Of a DNA stretch of 64,000 nt, positions 22,628 through 30,430 are shown in pieces. How positions within the stretch are numbered: position 1 is the first letter of the stretch; each line of letters begins with the position of its first letter. This DNA comes from CAVVDY01 sp963815775 (GTDB lineage: Bacteria > Acidobacteriota > Terriglobia > Terriglobales > Acidobacteriaceae): assembly GCA_963815775.1 (NCBI GenBank), contig CAWFIB010000005.1, forward strand, positions 186,001 to 250,000, written 5' to 3'. The translations under genes and the position numbers were made by a program. A model generated the notes under the pieces. That model was not told where the DNA came from. It saw only the letters and a list, made by a program, of their open reading frames with translations, and did no database searches.

Positions 22628-24130
22628 GTGGGGGCGACAGCTACGGTTGCGACTTCGGCAAAATCAGGACAGCTTCGTATCTTTATCAGCCACGCATCCG
22701 AAGATATCAATCTGGCATGCACCATAGCCGGGTGCCTGAAGAACGCCCTGGGCGAGTTCCCCCAAATCAACCTGGACAAGTGGTTCATGCAGGTTGGCAA
22801 GGACTTCCGAGAGCAGCTACAGGACAAACTTCAGCAGTCCGATATCCTCATTATTGTTTTCACCGGCCTGAACAAGGGCTATACCGGGTGGGAGATCGGC
22901 TTTTGGGAAGGCTTGCGAGGCCTGCGTCCCCAGTCCGATAAAGATGCCGCTCACCAGAGGAGACGGCTGATACCTCTGTATCTGGGTACGCCACCGGAAG
23001 TGATCTCGTCCTACCAGGGAGTAGACCTGAGCATCACGCACGCGCTTCTGCAGCTCGACTACGACGAGTTTGCCGCGAAAGATGTCATTACCTCCGACCA
23101 CCCCATCTGCAAGTTCATCCAGGAGTTGCAGGATACCGCTGACGACTATCGCCAGGCAGCTGGGTGGGAAAAAATGCAGAGTCGGCCTGATCCCATCGAG
23201 GCCGCCCGGAAGATTCGGCAGGAGGTTTTCCGCTCGCTGAAGAGTACAGTTGCCGCAGAGCGCAAAGTCCAGCAGCAAGTCACGGTCGAACTTCCTGGGC
23301 CGTTGGGTAGAGACGCGACGCAACTCCCACCGGAATCCAAACTGATTCCGGCAGCGACGGGGGCCCCAGACATCGCCGGCCTCCCCAACCAGGAGACTAC
23401 ATGGGGCGCCTTTGCCAATCTCCCAGGACCGTATCCGCGAATCTGGAATGACGCGCTTAGCAGCATCGTTCTCTCTTACCTGCAGGGAAGCATCGACAAC
23501 AGTCAGGTGCTGGTATTGCCCAGTGCGTTGGCGGGCGGTCATCCCACCAGCTATCGCTTGATTCTGACTACCGTCACCTGCTATTTCGATGACCGCATTC
23601 GCTTCGAGCTGTACATCGTGCAGAGCCTCGACCCTGAAACTTACGGCAACGAGGATACGACGCAAGTATTGAAGGGTCTGGAAATCATCTGCCGATACCG
23701 TTTCATGTTTCTGGAGAAGACCAGCAAGTTTGCCTGGTACAACATCGTTCTGGCCGCGCCGGATCAGGCGCAGTCGGACGCCTACGAGCTTCGCCGTGAA
23801 CTTGACCTCATGCGGCGGGATGCCCTCCGGGCTGGACTCGACCGGCCCGCGACCTGGGTTTCCTACATGGATATCGCCGAACTGCAGAAGATGGGCGAGA
23901 TCTATCCGCCCGCCGAGCAGAAAATGCGCGACTTGATCGCGGCCATACTGCAAGCAACCAGCCCCGATCAGATCAAGGCGCTGCAGCAGCAGTTATCGGA
24001 CCAGATCCGCCAGGTTGCGGCCATGACCGAGCCCATCAATGCCAATCTGATCATTGCCATGTCACAGAGCCTGCAATCGCTGATCAAACAGCAACGGGAT
24101 GAACAGGCTGCTGCTGCGTCCACACCCTGA
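22628..24130 (+). CDS. TIR-domain protein with uncharacterised C-terminal region
   Basis: 500 aa, GTG start fixed by AGGAGGG. Residues ~16-140 are a TIR domain: RIFISHASED (17-26), SDILIIVFTG (71-80) and GWEIGFWEG (87-95), with E89 at the position of the catalytic Glu of NAD+-cleaving TIR enzymes. Residues ~245-420 look like a globular domain (ICRYRFMFLEKTSKFAWYNIVLA) that I do not recognise. The last ~100 residues are helical and Gln-rich, possibly coiled coil. Bacterial TIR proteins are often antiphage NADases or virulence effectors; no partner defence gene is adjacent, so function is open. Neighbours are metabolic genes. Confidence 0.82.
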   Translation: MGATATVATSAKSGQLRIFISHASEDINLACTIAGCLKNALGEFPQINLDKWFMQVGKDFREQLQDKLQQSDILIIVFTGLNKGYTGWEIGFWEGLRGLRPQSDKDAAHQRRRLIPLYLGTPPEVISSYQGVDLSITHALLQLDYDEFAAKDVITSDHPICKFIQELQDTADDYRQAAGWEKMQSRPDPIEAARKIRQEVFRSLKSTVAAERKVQQQVTVELPGPLGRDATQLPPESKLIPAATGAPDIAGLPNQETTWGAFANLPGPYPRIWNDALSSIVLSYLQGSIDNSQVLVLPSALAGGHPTSYRLILTTVTCYFDDRIRFELYIVQSLDPETYGNEDTTQVLKGLEIICRYRFMFLEKTSKFAWYNIVLAAPDQAQSDAYELRRELDLMRRDALRAGLDRPATWVSYMDIAELQKMGEIYPPAEQKMRDLIAAILQATSPDQIKALQQQLSDQIRQVAAMTEPINANLIIAMSQSLQSLIKQQRDEQAAAASTP

Positions 24131-24156
24131 ACAGCGGCAACCGCCGGTACCAGTTA

Positions 24157-25389
24157 TCAGGGGGTCACGGCAGCAGGTTTGTTTCTTGCCGCTTTCTGCG
24201 CCGCCGCCAACTGCCGCTTCAAAATGCGCACCCCGGCATCGACCTGCTTTTCCTGTAGCAGGAACGGCGGGAGGAAGCGCAGCACGCTCTCCTGTGTCAC
24301 GTTGATCAGCAGGCCATCGGCCAGCGTACCCTTCAGCACCGGCTCTCCGGGAATGTTGAGCTGAAGTGCCTGAATTGCGCCCACGCCGCGAGCTTCGGTG
24401 GCGATCGAGAACTTCTCGACCAGCTCCTGCAGCTTGCCGGTGAAGTAGGCTCCGACGCGGCGCACTTGCTCCAGCAGGTTCTCTTCTTCCACAATCGCCA
24501 GATACTCCAGCGCAATGCGGCAAGCCAGCGGGCCGCCGCCAAAGGTGGTGCCGTGCTTGCCCGGCGTCATGTGCTGGGCAAATTTCTCGTTGGTAAGAAA
24601 CGCGCCCATGGGGAAGCCCGCGGCCATCGGTTTCGCGATACAGATCACGTCAGGCTTCACTCCAAAATGCTCGTAGGCGAACAGCTGCCCGGTACGTCCC
24701 ATGCCGCACTGGATCTCATCAAAGATCAACGCGAGGTTGTGCTGATCGGCGACTTCGCGGCAGGCCTGGAGAAACTCGCGCGATGAGAGCTGGATGCCGC
24801 CCTCGCCCTGGATGGGCTCGACGATGATGGCGCAAACCGTGTTGTCGATTGCGGCGCGCAGCGCCTCGATGTCATTGCGCGGCACGAAGCGCACGCCCTC
24901 CAGCATGGGCTCAAAACCTTTGCGGTACTTAGGCTGGCCGGTGAGGGCGAGCGCGCCCATGGTGCGCCCGTGGAAGGAGTTGTCGAGCGTGATGACGAGG
25001 CTCTTTTCGGGGCCGCCGGTGGCATGTCCGGCCGCGCGCACCAGCTTCAGCGCGCCTTCAATCGCCTCGGTACCGCTGTTGGTGAAGAAGGCGCGGTCGA
25101 GTCCGGACTTTTGACAGAGCTTCTCGGCCAAAAAGCCCTGGTACTCGTTGTAGTAAAGGTTCGAAAGATGAATCACGCGCGCCGCCTGCTCGCGAATCAC
25201 CTTGACAATGCGCGGGTGGGCATGTCCCAGCGCGTTCACGCCCAGGCCGGAGAGGAAGTCGAGATAGCGCCTGCCATCGACATCCCACAGATAAACGCCT
25301 TTGCCGCGCGCCATGGCAACGGGATAGCGGGCGTAAGTATTCAGCAGGTATTTCTGCTCGCGCGCAACAATTTCTTCGAACTTCGACAT
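24157..25389 (-). CDS. Acetylornithine/ornithine-type aminotransferase (class III)
   Basis: 410 aa PLP enzyme of the ArgD/OAT/GABA aminotransferase class. Motifs are GLGVNALGHAHP, the phosphate-binding NSGTEAIEGALKL, FHGRTMGAL, the Asp in FDEIQCGMGRTG (D224) and the Schiff-base Lys253 in IAKPMAAGFPMGAF. ArgD enzymes usually have AKGLGGG here; the KPMAAG variant leaves room for another amino donor. Acetylornithine aminotransferase is the best guess, but no arg genes are adjacent. It starts 8 bp after the thioesterase gene, so the two are probably co-transcribed. Confidence 0.85.
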   Translation of the reverse strand: MSKFEEIVAREQKYLLNTYARYPVAMARGKGVYLWDVDGRRYLDFLSGLGVNALGHAHPRIVKVIREQAARVIHLSNLYYNEYQGFLAEKLCQKSGLDRAFFTNSGTEAIEGALKLVRAAGHATGGPEKSLVITLDNSFHGRTMGALALTGQPKYRKGFEPMLEGVRFVPRNDIEALRAAIDNTVCAIIVEPIQGEGGIQLSSREFLQACREVADQHNLALIFDEIQCGMGRTGQLFAYEHFGVKPDVICIAKPMAAGFPMGAFLTNEKFAQHMTPGKHGTTFGGGPLACRIALEYLAIVEEENLLEQVRRVGAYFTGKLQELVEKFSIATEARGVGAIQALQLNIPGEPVLKGTLADGLLINVTQESVLRFLPPFLLQEKQVDAGVRILKRQLAAAQKAARNKPAAVTP

Positions 25390-25397
25390 TCTGTTTC

Positions 25398-25910
25398 TTA
25401 TCCCTTCTGGGTTGCTTTGCGCTGCTCGCGCTCATGCCTGGCCGACTCGCGGCGGCGCAGTGCGCCTTCATAGCGCCGCTTCTCTTCTTCGGTCTCGGGA
25501 ATCACCGGAGCGACCGGCAGGCGGCGTCCGTGGCGGTCGACGGCCACAAACGTTAGATACGCCCGGGCCACCTTTTGACGCGACTGCGAGATGTAATTTT
25601 CCACCGAGACTTTCACCCCCACTTCCATCGAAGTATGGAAGACGCGGTTCACCGAAGATTGCAGGATCACCATGTCGCCGACGTGCACCGGCACCAGAAA
25701 GTCGATGTGGTCCATGGAGGCGGTGACCACGTAAGAGTGGGAGTGGCGATGGGCGGCGAGTGCGCCGGCCAGGTCGATCCAGTGCATCAGGCGGCCGCCC
25801 AGCAGCGCGCCGAGAGGGTTGGTGTCGTTGGGCAATACCAGTTCGATCATCTCGGACTTGGAGTCGCGGACCGGCCGGGCGATGACGTTTCGATCTTGGG
25901 TGGTGTCCAT
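25398..25910 (-). CDS. Acyl-CoA thioesterase, hotdog fold (YciA/BFIT-like)
   Basis: 170 aa. Hotdog core: PNDTNPLGALLGGRLMHWID with the catalytic-region Asn/Asp, VTASMDHIDFLVPVHVGDM, and SVNRVFHTSMEVGVKV. This is the usual acyl-CoA hydrolase pattern (hexamer of hotdogs, cytoplasmic). The C-terminal 30 residues are charged. It precedes the aminotransferase in the same direction. Confidence 0.9.
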   Translation of the reverse strand: MDTTQDRNVIARPVRDSKSEMIELVLPNDTNPLGALLGGRLMHWIDLAGALAAHRHSHSYVVTASMDHIDFLVPVHVGDMVILQSSVNRVFHTSMEVGVKVSVENYISQSRQKVARAYLTFVAVDRHGRRLPVAPVIPETEEEKRRYEGALRRRESARHEREQRKATQKG

Positions 25911-26080
25911 GTGTGTCCTTGTGAAGGGGCGCAGCTTTAGCTGCGCCGACCGAGAGTTCCACCATGAGCGGCTTTAGCCACGGATGGGTCTCGCCTTACT
26001 ATTGCGGGCTGTCGCGCTGATTTCAATTGCAAATTCCTCAGGGGCTGAAGCCCTGAACTTTGTTGCGTTGCTCGGCGCGC
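25911..26080. repeat. REP-like hairpins
   Basis: Hairpins GCGCAGCTTTAGCTGCGC (25928-25945) and AGGGGCTGAAGCCCT (~26039-26053), then a GGCGCGCCTAAAGGCGCGCC palindrome (~26071-26090) that reaches into the 3' end of the next minus-strand gene. No gene. Confidence 0.65.
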
Positions 26081-26506
26081 CTAAAGGCGCGCCCCTCCGG
26101 CGGTTCCTGCTCGCCGCGCCATCTGGCTCTGGACGTAACACTGGGCCATACGCAGCAGGCATGCATTGGCGTGCGTCGTCTGCCAGCGGCGAGTCGCCGT
26201 CTCATAGATCAGCTCGCCATGCGACGCGGGCAAATATTCGCGCTCACAGGCGAAGCGGATGTGGATGAGACCATCGCGCTCTTCGCCCAGCGCAAAGCGC
26301 ACCGCATCGGCTTCGCGTTCTTCGGGAAGCCGCGCGCAGCCGGTGGCATAGCCGACGTTGCATTTCGCCTTGAGCTCCTCATCGGTCGGGCGCACGTTGC
26401 CCGCAGCCGTGCAGGTGCCGCTCCAGCCGGCGCCTAGAGGCAGCCGATGCGGGAACGGCCAGCCGGCATCGAAGCGCTCATCGGGCATGAAAAACGGGCA
26501 GGCCAC
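26081..26506 (-). CDS. Conserved Cys-rich hypothetical protein
   Basis: 141 aa. GTG 26506 is chosen because GGGAGAGA lies a few bases upstream and the product then starts MACPFFMPDERFDAGWPFPH; upstream frame extension has no protein-like character. Cys at residues 3, 32, 49, 57 and 87, plus His 96, are spread through the conserved-looking part (GWSGTC, LKAKCNVGYATGCARLPE, RFACERE). This pattern could hold a metal or Fe-S cluster (inference). I have the impression of related acidobacterial hypotheticals but no named family. The last ~15 residues are encoded by a REP palindrome. Confidence 0.65.
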   Translation of the reverse strand: MACPFFMPDERFDAGWPFPHRLPLGAGWSGTCTAAGNVRPTDEELKAKCNVGYATGCARLPEEREADAVRFALGEERDGLIHIRFACEREYLPASHGELIYETATRRWQTTHANACLLRMAQCYVQSQMARRAGTAGGARL

Positions 26507-26646
26507 ACTCTCTCCCAGATTGCGACGGTAAACGCCATTGTACTGAGGAAGGCGAGCGCCTCCAACGTTCTCGCGCCACCGGTGCGCAAGTTGAGCCCTG
26601 CTGCTGCGCTCCTGTAGTATGCCGGTTGGCATGGGAGACAGCATTG

Positions 26647-26973
26647 ATGGCCGATGAAAGCCGAGTTGCAAGTTTGAAAGAAATTCTAGAGCTGAATCCG
26701 AAGGACGCGTTTGCGCGCTATGCGCTGGGACTGGAATATTCCGGCGGCGGCGAAACCGACGAGGCGCTGAAGCACTTCAAGCTGCTGCTGGAAGCTCATC
26801 CCGATTACACCAATGGCTACTTCATGGCGGCGCAGACGCTGGCACGGGCCGAGCGCAAGGACGAAGCCCGCGACCTGCTGCTGCATGGCATTGAATGCGC
26901 GCGCCGTACCCGCAATCAGCACGCACTGGCGGAGATGGAAGGCATGCTGGACGAACTGGAGCGGGGATACTAG
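26647..26973 (+). CDS. Small TPR protein
   Basis: 108 aa with two to three tetratricopeptide helices pairs: AFARYALGLEYSGGGETDEA, then HPDYTNGYFMAAQTLARAER and the DEARDLLLHGIECARR helix. ATG 26647 is preferred to a TTG 21 bp upstream. Its stop TAG and the stop of the convergent pgl gene share the palindrome CTAG (26970-26973), so no intergenic base separates them. Role unknown; probably protein-protein contact. Confidence 0.85.
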   Translation: MADESRVASLKEILELNPKDAFARYALGLEYSGGGETDEALKHFKLLLEAHPDYTNGYFMAAQTLARAERKDEARDLLLHGIECARRTRNQHALAEMEGMLDELERGY

Positions 26974-27656
26974 CTCTTTCCCACCGACGCCTGTTCCGCC
27001 AGCAGCAGAGCGTTTTCCTTCGCGATTCTGCCCGCAGGAATCGAGGTATCGCCGGCACGAAATTTGCCGAGCGCGTCGACTTTGTCGGTCCCGGTCACAA
27101 GCCACAGAATCTTGCGCGAGCGGTTAATCATGGGATAAGTCAGCGTCATGCGGCGGTGTCCCTGGTAAACCCCGGTCAGGGCTACGTCGCGGTTCATCAC
27201 GTTCAACACTGGATCGCCGGGGACCAGTGAAGCGGTGTGGCCGTCAGGCCCCATGCCGAGGTGCGCCAGGTCCAGCACGGCGGGAGAGCCGCAGAACTCC
27301 TGTAACGTCTGCTCGTACTGCGCGGCCGCTCCTTCCAACTCCGGCAGCTCCACCGGCATGGCATGCACCTGGTCGAGACGAAGGGGCGCGTGTTCCAGGC
27401 TGGCCCGTATATGCGTCAGGTTACGGTCCGGATCGCCGGCCGGGGCAACGCGCTCGTCGATCTGGAAAACCTGCACCTTGTCCCAGGGAAGGTCCAGGCT
27501 CGCCAGTTCGCGCAGCATGTCCCACGGGGCACGTCCTCCGCTTAATGCAAGGTTGAATCGGCCGCGAGCGGCTATGGCTTCGCGTGCGTCGGCGGCAATC
27601 AGCGCGGCTGCACGTTTCGCGATCGCATCGGCATTCGTCAAGATCTCGATCTGCAT
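26970..27656 (-). CDS. pgl: 6-phosphogluconolactonase
   Basis: 228 aa DevB-type lactonase, second step of the oxidative pentose phosphate pathway. Motifs are FNLALSGGRAPWDMLREL (substrate phosphate site), VFQIDERVAPAGDPDRN and HLGMGPDGHTASLVPG, followed by RMTLTYPMINRS. The start is ATG 27656; earlier in-frame Met codons would overlap zwf. It lies 17 bp after zwf in the same direction. Confidence 0.95.
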   Translation of the reverse strand: MQIEILTNADAIAKRAAALIAADAREAIAARGRFNLALSGGRAPWDMLRELASLDLPWDKVQVFQIDERVAPAGDPDRNLTHIRASLEHAPLRLDQVHAMPVELPELEGAAAQYEQTLQEFCGSPAVLDLAHLGMGPDGHTASLVPGDPVLNVMNRDVALTGVYQGHRRMTLTYPMINRSRKILWLVTGTDKVDALGKFRAGDTSIPAGRIAKENALLLAEQASVGKS

Positions 27657-27673
27657 GGTGCCTCCTGTTGGCG

Positions 27674-29083
27674 TCAGCCTGCCTTCCGTACCTCGCCCAT
27701 GACCTGCGGGTCGGCAGCGTCGGGATTCAGCCAACCACCCTCCGGAGGCGCGATTTTCGCGGCCTCGGCCGGGCCCCAGGTTCCAGGATCATAGACATAC
27801 ACCGGGGTGTCCGCCTTCAGCATGGGATCGACGATTCGCCACGCCTCGTCGACATAATCCTGGCGGGCGAACTCGGTTGCATCGCCTTCCATGGCGTCGC
27901 CCAGCAAGCGCTCGTAAGGTTGTACATCCTTGCCGCCGGGATGACGGCTGGCAATCATCTCCGTCGACGTGGTGGGCTGGTTCTCGCCCGGCGCCACCAC
28001 GGTCATGCCCATGGCGATGGTGATCTGCGGACTCACGCGGAAACGCATGTAGTCGGGAGGGAGGTTGGCGTCGCGGAACGGCGTCGGCGGCTTGCGGAAG
28101 CGCGCCACAACTTCCATACAGGTGATGGGCAGGTTCTTGCCGGCGCGAATATAGAAGGGGACGTCCTTCCACCGCCAGGAGTCGATCTCCAGTTGTACAA
28201 CGGCGAAGGTTTCCACTTTGGAATTCGGCTTCACTCCCGGTTCCTGCAAGTAACCCTTGAACTGGCCGCGCACCAGGTTCGTCACCGAGATCGGCGGAAT
28301 CGCCTTCAGCACCTTGACCTTCTCGTCGCGCACCGACTCGCTGTCGGTACGCACCGGCGGCTCCATGGCCAGATTGCACATCACCTGGAACATGTGGTTC
28401 TGGATGACATCGCGGATGGCGCCGGTCTCGTCATAGAACTTGCCGCGGCCCTGCACCCCGAAGTTCTCCGCCATGGTGATCTGGACGCTGTCGATGTAAT
28501 TGCGGTTCCAGAAGGGCTCCATGAAGGCGTTGGCAAAGCGGAAGGTGACCACGTTACGCACCGGCGCCTTGCCCAGGTAGTGATCGATGCGGAAGATGGA
28601 GCTCTCGTCAAAGGCGCGCAACAGGATGTCGTCCAACTCCTTCGCCGAAGCCAGGTCATGGCCAAAGGGCTTTTCGATGATGACGCGAGCACCCTCGGCG
28701 CAGCCCGACTTGGTGAGCTGCTCGACCACCTCCTCGAACAAGATGGGCGGGATGGCCAGGTAGTGCGCCGGATGTTTCGCGGAGCCCAGTTCCTTGCGCA
28801 GCGCCTGGAAGGTCGCATCGTTGGCGTAGTCGCCGTCGATGTAGTGCAGCAGGCCGCTCAGCTTCGGCCAGGCTTCAGGATCGACGCCGCCGTGCTTCTC
28901 CAGACTGTCTTTGGCGCGCGCCTTCAGTTGGTCGAGGTTCCAGCCGGCCTTGGCGACGCCGATGACCGGCACGTTCAGGTGTCCGCGCTTCACCATTGCC
29001 TGCAGGGCAGGGAAGATCTGTTTGTAGGCGAGATCGCCGGTCGCGCCGAAAAATACCAGCGCGTCGGAATGAATCGTGTCCAT
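27674..29083 (-). CDS. zwf: Glucose-6-phosphate 1-dehydrogenase
   Basis: 469 aa, slightly shorter than the ~490 usual. Oxidises G6P with NAD(P). The N-terminal Rossmann motif is GATGDLAYKQIFPAL (13-27), IIEKPFGHD follows, and the active-site signature is RIDHYLGKAPVRN (165-177) with the catalytic His region. The C-terminal domain contains VQLEIDSWRWKDVPFYIRAG. It lies between gnd (5 bp upstream) and pgl. Confidence 0.97.
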   Translation of the reverse strand: MDTIHSDALVFFGATGDLAYKQIFPALQAMVKRGHLNVPVIGVAKAGWNLDQLKARAKDSLEKHGGVDPEAWPKLSGLLHYIDGDYANDATFQALRKELGSAKHPAHYLAIPPILFEEVVEQLTKSGCAEGARVIIEKPFGHDLASAKELDDILLRAFDESSIFRIDHYLGKAPVRNVVTFRFANAFMEPFWNRNYIDSVQITMAENFGVQGRGKFYDETGAIRDVIQNHMFQVMCNLAMEPPVRTDSESVRDEKVKVLKAIPPISVTNLVRGQFKGYLQEPGVKPNSKVETFAVVQLEIDSWRWKDVPFYIRAGKNLPITCMEVVARFRKPPTPFRDANLPPDYMRFRVSPQITIAMGMTVVAPGENQPTTSTEMIASRHPGGKDVQPYERLLGDAMEGDATEFARQDYVDEAWRIVDPMLKADTPVYVYDPGTWGPAEAAKIAPPEGGWLNPDAADPQVMGEVRKAG

Positions 29084-29088
29084 GACTA

Positions 29089-30102
29089 TCAGCCCTTCTT
29101 TTCCAGGTGTCCGCCGAACTCATAGCGCATGGCGGAGAGCAGCTTGTCGGCAAATCCCGCCTGCCCGCGCGACATGAAGCGCTCATACAGCGCAGTTGTG
29201 AGCACCGGAGTCGGAACGGCCTCATCAATCGAGGCCTTGATCGTCCAGCGGCCTTCGCCGGAGTCGGAGACGCGACCGGTAAACTTCGCGAGCTGGGGAT
29301 CGCCGGCGAGCGCCGACGCAGTCAGGTCGAGCAGCCAGGAGGCGATCACGCTGCCCCGCCGCCACACTTCGGCAACGTCGGTGAGGTTGAACTCGTACTG
29401 ATAGAGCTCGGGATCCCGCAGCGGCGTGGTCTCGGCGTCGATCTCATGCTTGTGCTTGCCCACGTCGGCGTTCTTGAGCACGTTCAGGCCTTCGGCGTAG
29501 GCGGCCATGATTCCGTACTCAATGCCGTTGTGCACCATCTTGACGAAGTGCCCACCACCGCTGGGACCGCAGTGCAGATAGCCGTCCTCGGAGGTGCCGC
29601 CCATTTTCTCGCGACCGGGGGTGCGCGGAATGTCGCCCTTGCCGGGCGCGATAGTCTTGAAGATGGGATCGAGATACTGCACTGCGTCCTGCGGGCCGCC
29701 GATCATCATGCAGTAGCCGCGCTCCAGTCCCCACACGCCGCCACTGGTGCCGACATCGACGTACTTGATGCCCTTGGGTTCAAGTTGCTTGGAGCGGCGA
29801 ATGTCGTCGATGTAGTAGGAATTGCCGCCGTCGATCAGGATGTCGCCCTTCTCCAGGTGAGGAGCGATCTCGGCGATGGTCTGCTCGACCACGGCGGCAG
29901 GAATCATCAGCCAGACGGCGCGCGGCTTGGTCAGCTTGCTGACGAAATCCTGCAGCGAGGACGAGCCGGTTGCGCCGTCGCCCGCAAGCTCCTGCACCGC
30001 CTTGGCGGACATGTCAAAAACCACGCATTGATGGCCGTTTTTCATTAGACGGCGCACCATGTTGGCGCCCATGCGCCCGAGACCTACCATTCCGAGTTGC
30101 AT
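29089..30102 (-). CDS. gnd: 6-phosphogluconate dehydrogenase, decarboxylating
   Basis: 337 aa, the short GndA/YqeC-type enzyme, which is commonly NAD-linked. MQLGMVGLGRMGANM gives the dinucleotide fold. DGGNSYYIDD is the substrate loop, and GPSGGGHFVKMVHNGIEYG holds the catalytic Lys and Asn. It completes zwf-pgl-gnd, so the oxidative pentose phosphate branch is encoded as one minus-strand unit. The direction is gnd, zwf, pgl. Confidence 0.95.
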   Translation of the reverse strand: MQLGMVGLGRMGANMVRRLMKNGHQCVVFDMSAKAVQELAGDGATGSSSLQDFVSKLTKPRAVWLMIPAAVVEQTIAEIAPHLEKGDILIDGGNSYYIDDIRRSKQLEPKGIKYVDVGTSGGVWGLERGYCMMIGGPQDAVQYLDPIFKTIAPGKGDIPRTPGREKMGGTSEDGYLHCGPSGGGHFVKMVHNGIEYGIMAAYAEGLNVLKNADVGKHKHEIDAETTPLRDPELYQYEFNLTDVAEVWRRGSVIASWLLDLTASALAGDPQLAKFTGRVSDSGEGRWTIKASIDEAVPTPVLTTALYERFMSRGQAGFADKLLSAMRYEFGGHLEKKG

Positions 30103-30429
30103 GATGATTCCTCTCTCTTCAGTAGCAAAATGATTCTTGAAGGGGCGCGGCTTCAGCCGCGCCGCGCTGCAATATTTTCAGATTTGTCATCCCGAGACGA
30201 CTTTAGTCGTCGAGGGACCTGCTTTTGTGTCGTGCCCGAGGGACTGCGGCTGTTTCGATGGCCCCCTCCCCAGCATTCCGCTGCGCTCGATGCTGGGCTA
30301 TCATGCTGGTCGCCCTACGGGCTTGGAGCGTCGCAACATTCGACCGCTATGCAATAGCCGGCTTCGCTCTGAGGCCTGACAGCTGAAACCTGACGACCGA
30401 CAACTGACAACCGGCCACCGGCCACTGAT
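30103..30429. repeat. Repeat-rich gap between pgi and gnd
   Basis: No gene. Left to right: a GGGGCGCGGCTTCAGCCGCGCC hairpin (30141-30162), a GACGACTTTAGTCGTC hairpin (30196-30211) of the family also seen at 12751, a CCCAGCAT...ATGCTGGG dyad (~30270-30298), a CGCCCTACGGGC hairpin, then eight period-7 units (30375-30430) that run up to the pgi stop codon. Confidence 0.7.
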
Positions 30430-30430
30430 C
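30375..30430. repeat. Degenerate heptamer tract (ACTGACA/ACCGGCC type), 8 units
   Basis: Strict period 7 with drifting sequence: CCTGACA, GCTGAAA, CCTGACG, ACCGACA, ACTGACA, ACCGGCC, ACCGGCC, ACTGATC. It abuts the pgi stop (30430-30432). Confidence 0.8.

Noticed and set aside
27584..29125. 513-codon plus-strand frame
   Set aside because: Antisense shadow of zwf and the pgl start; no recognisable motif.
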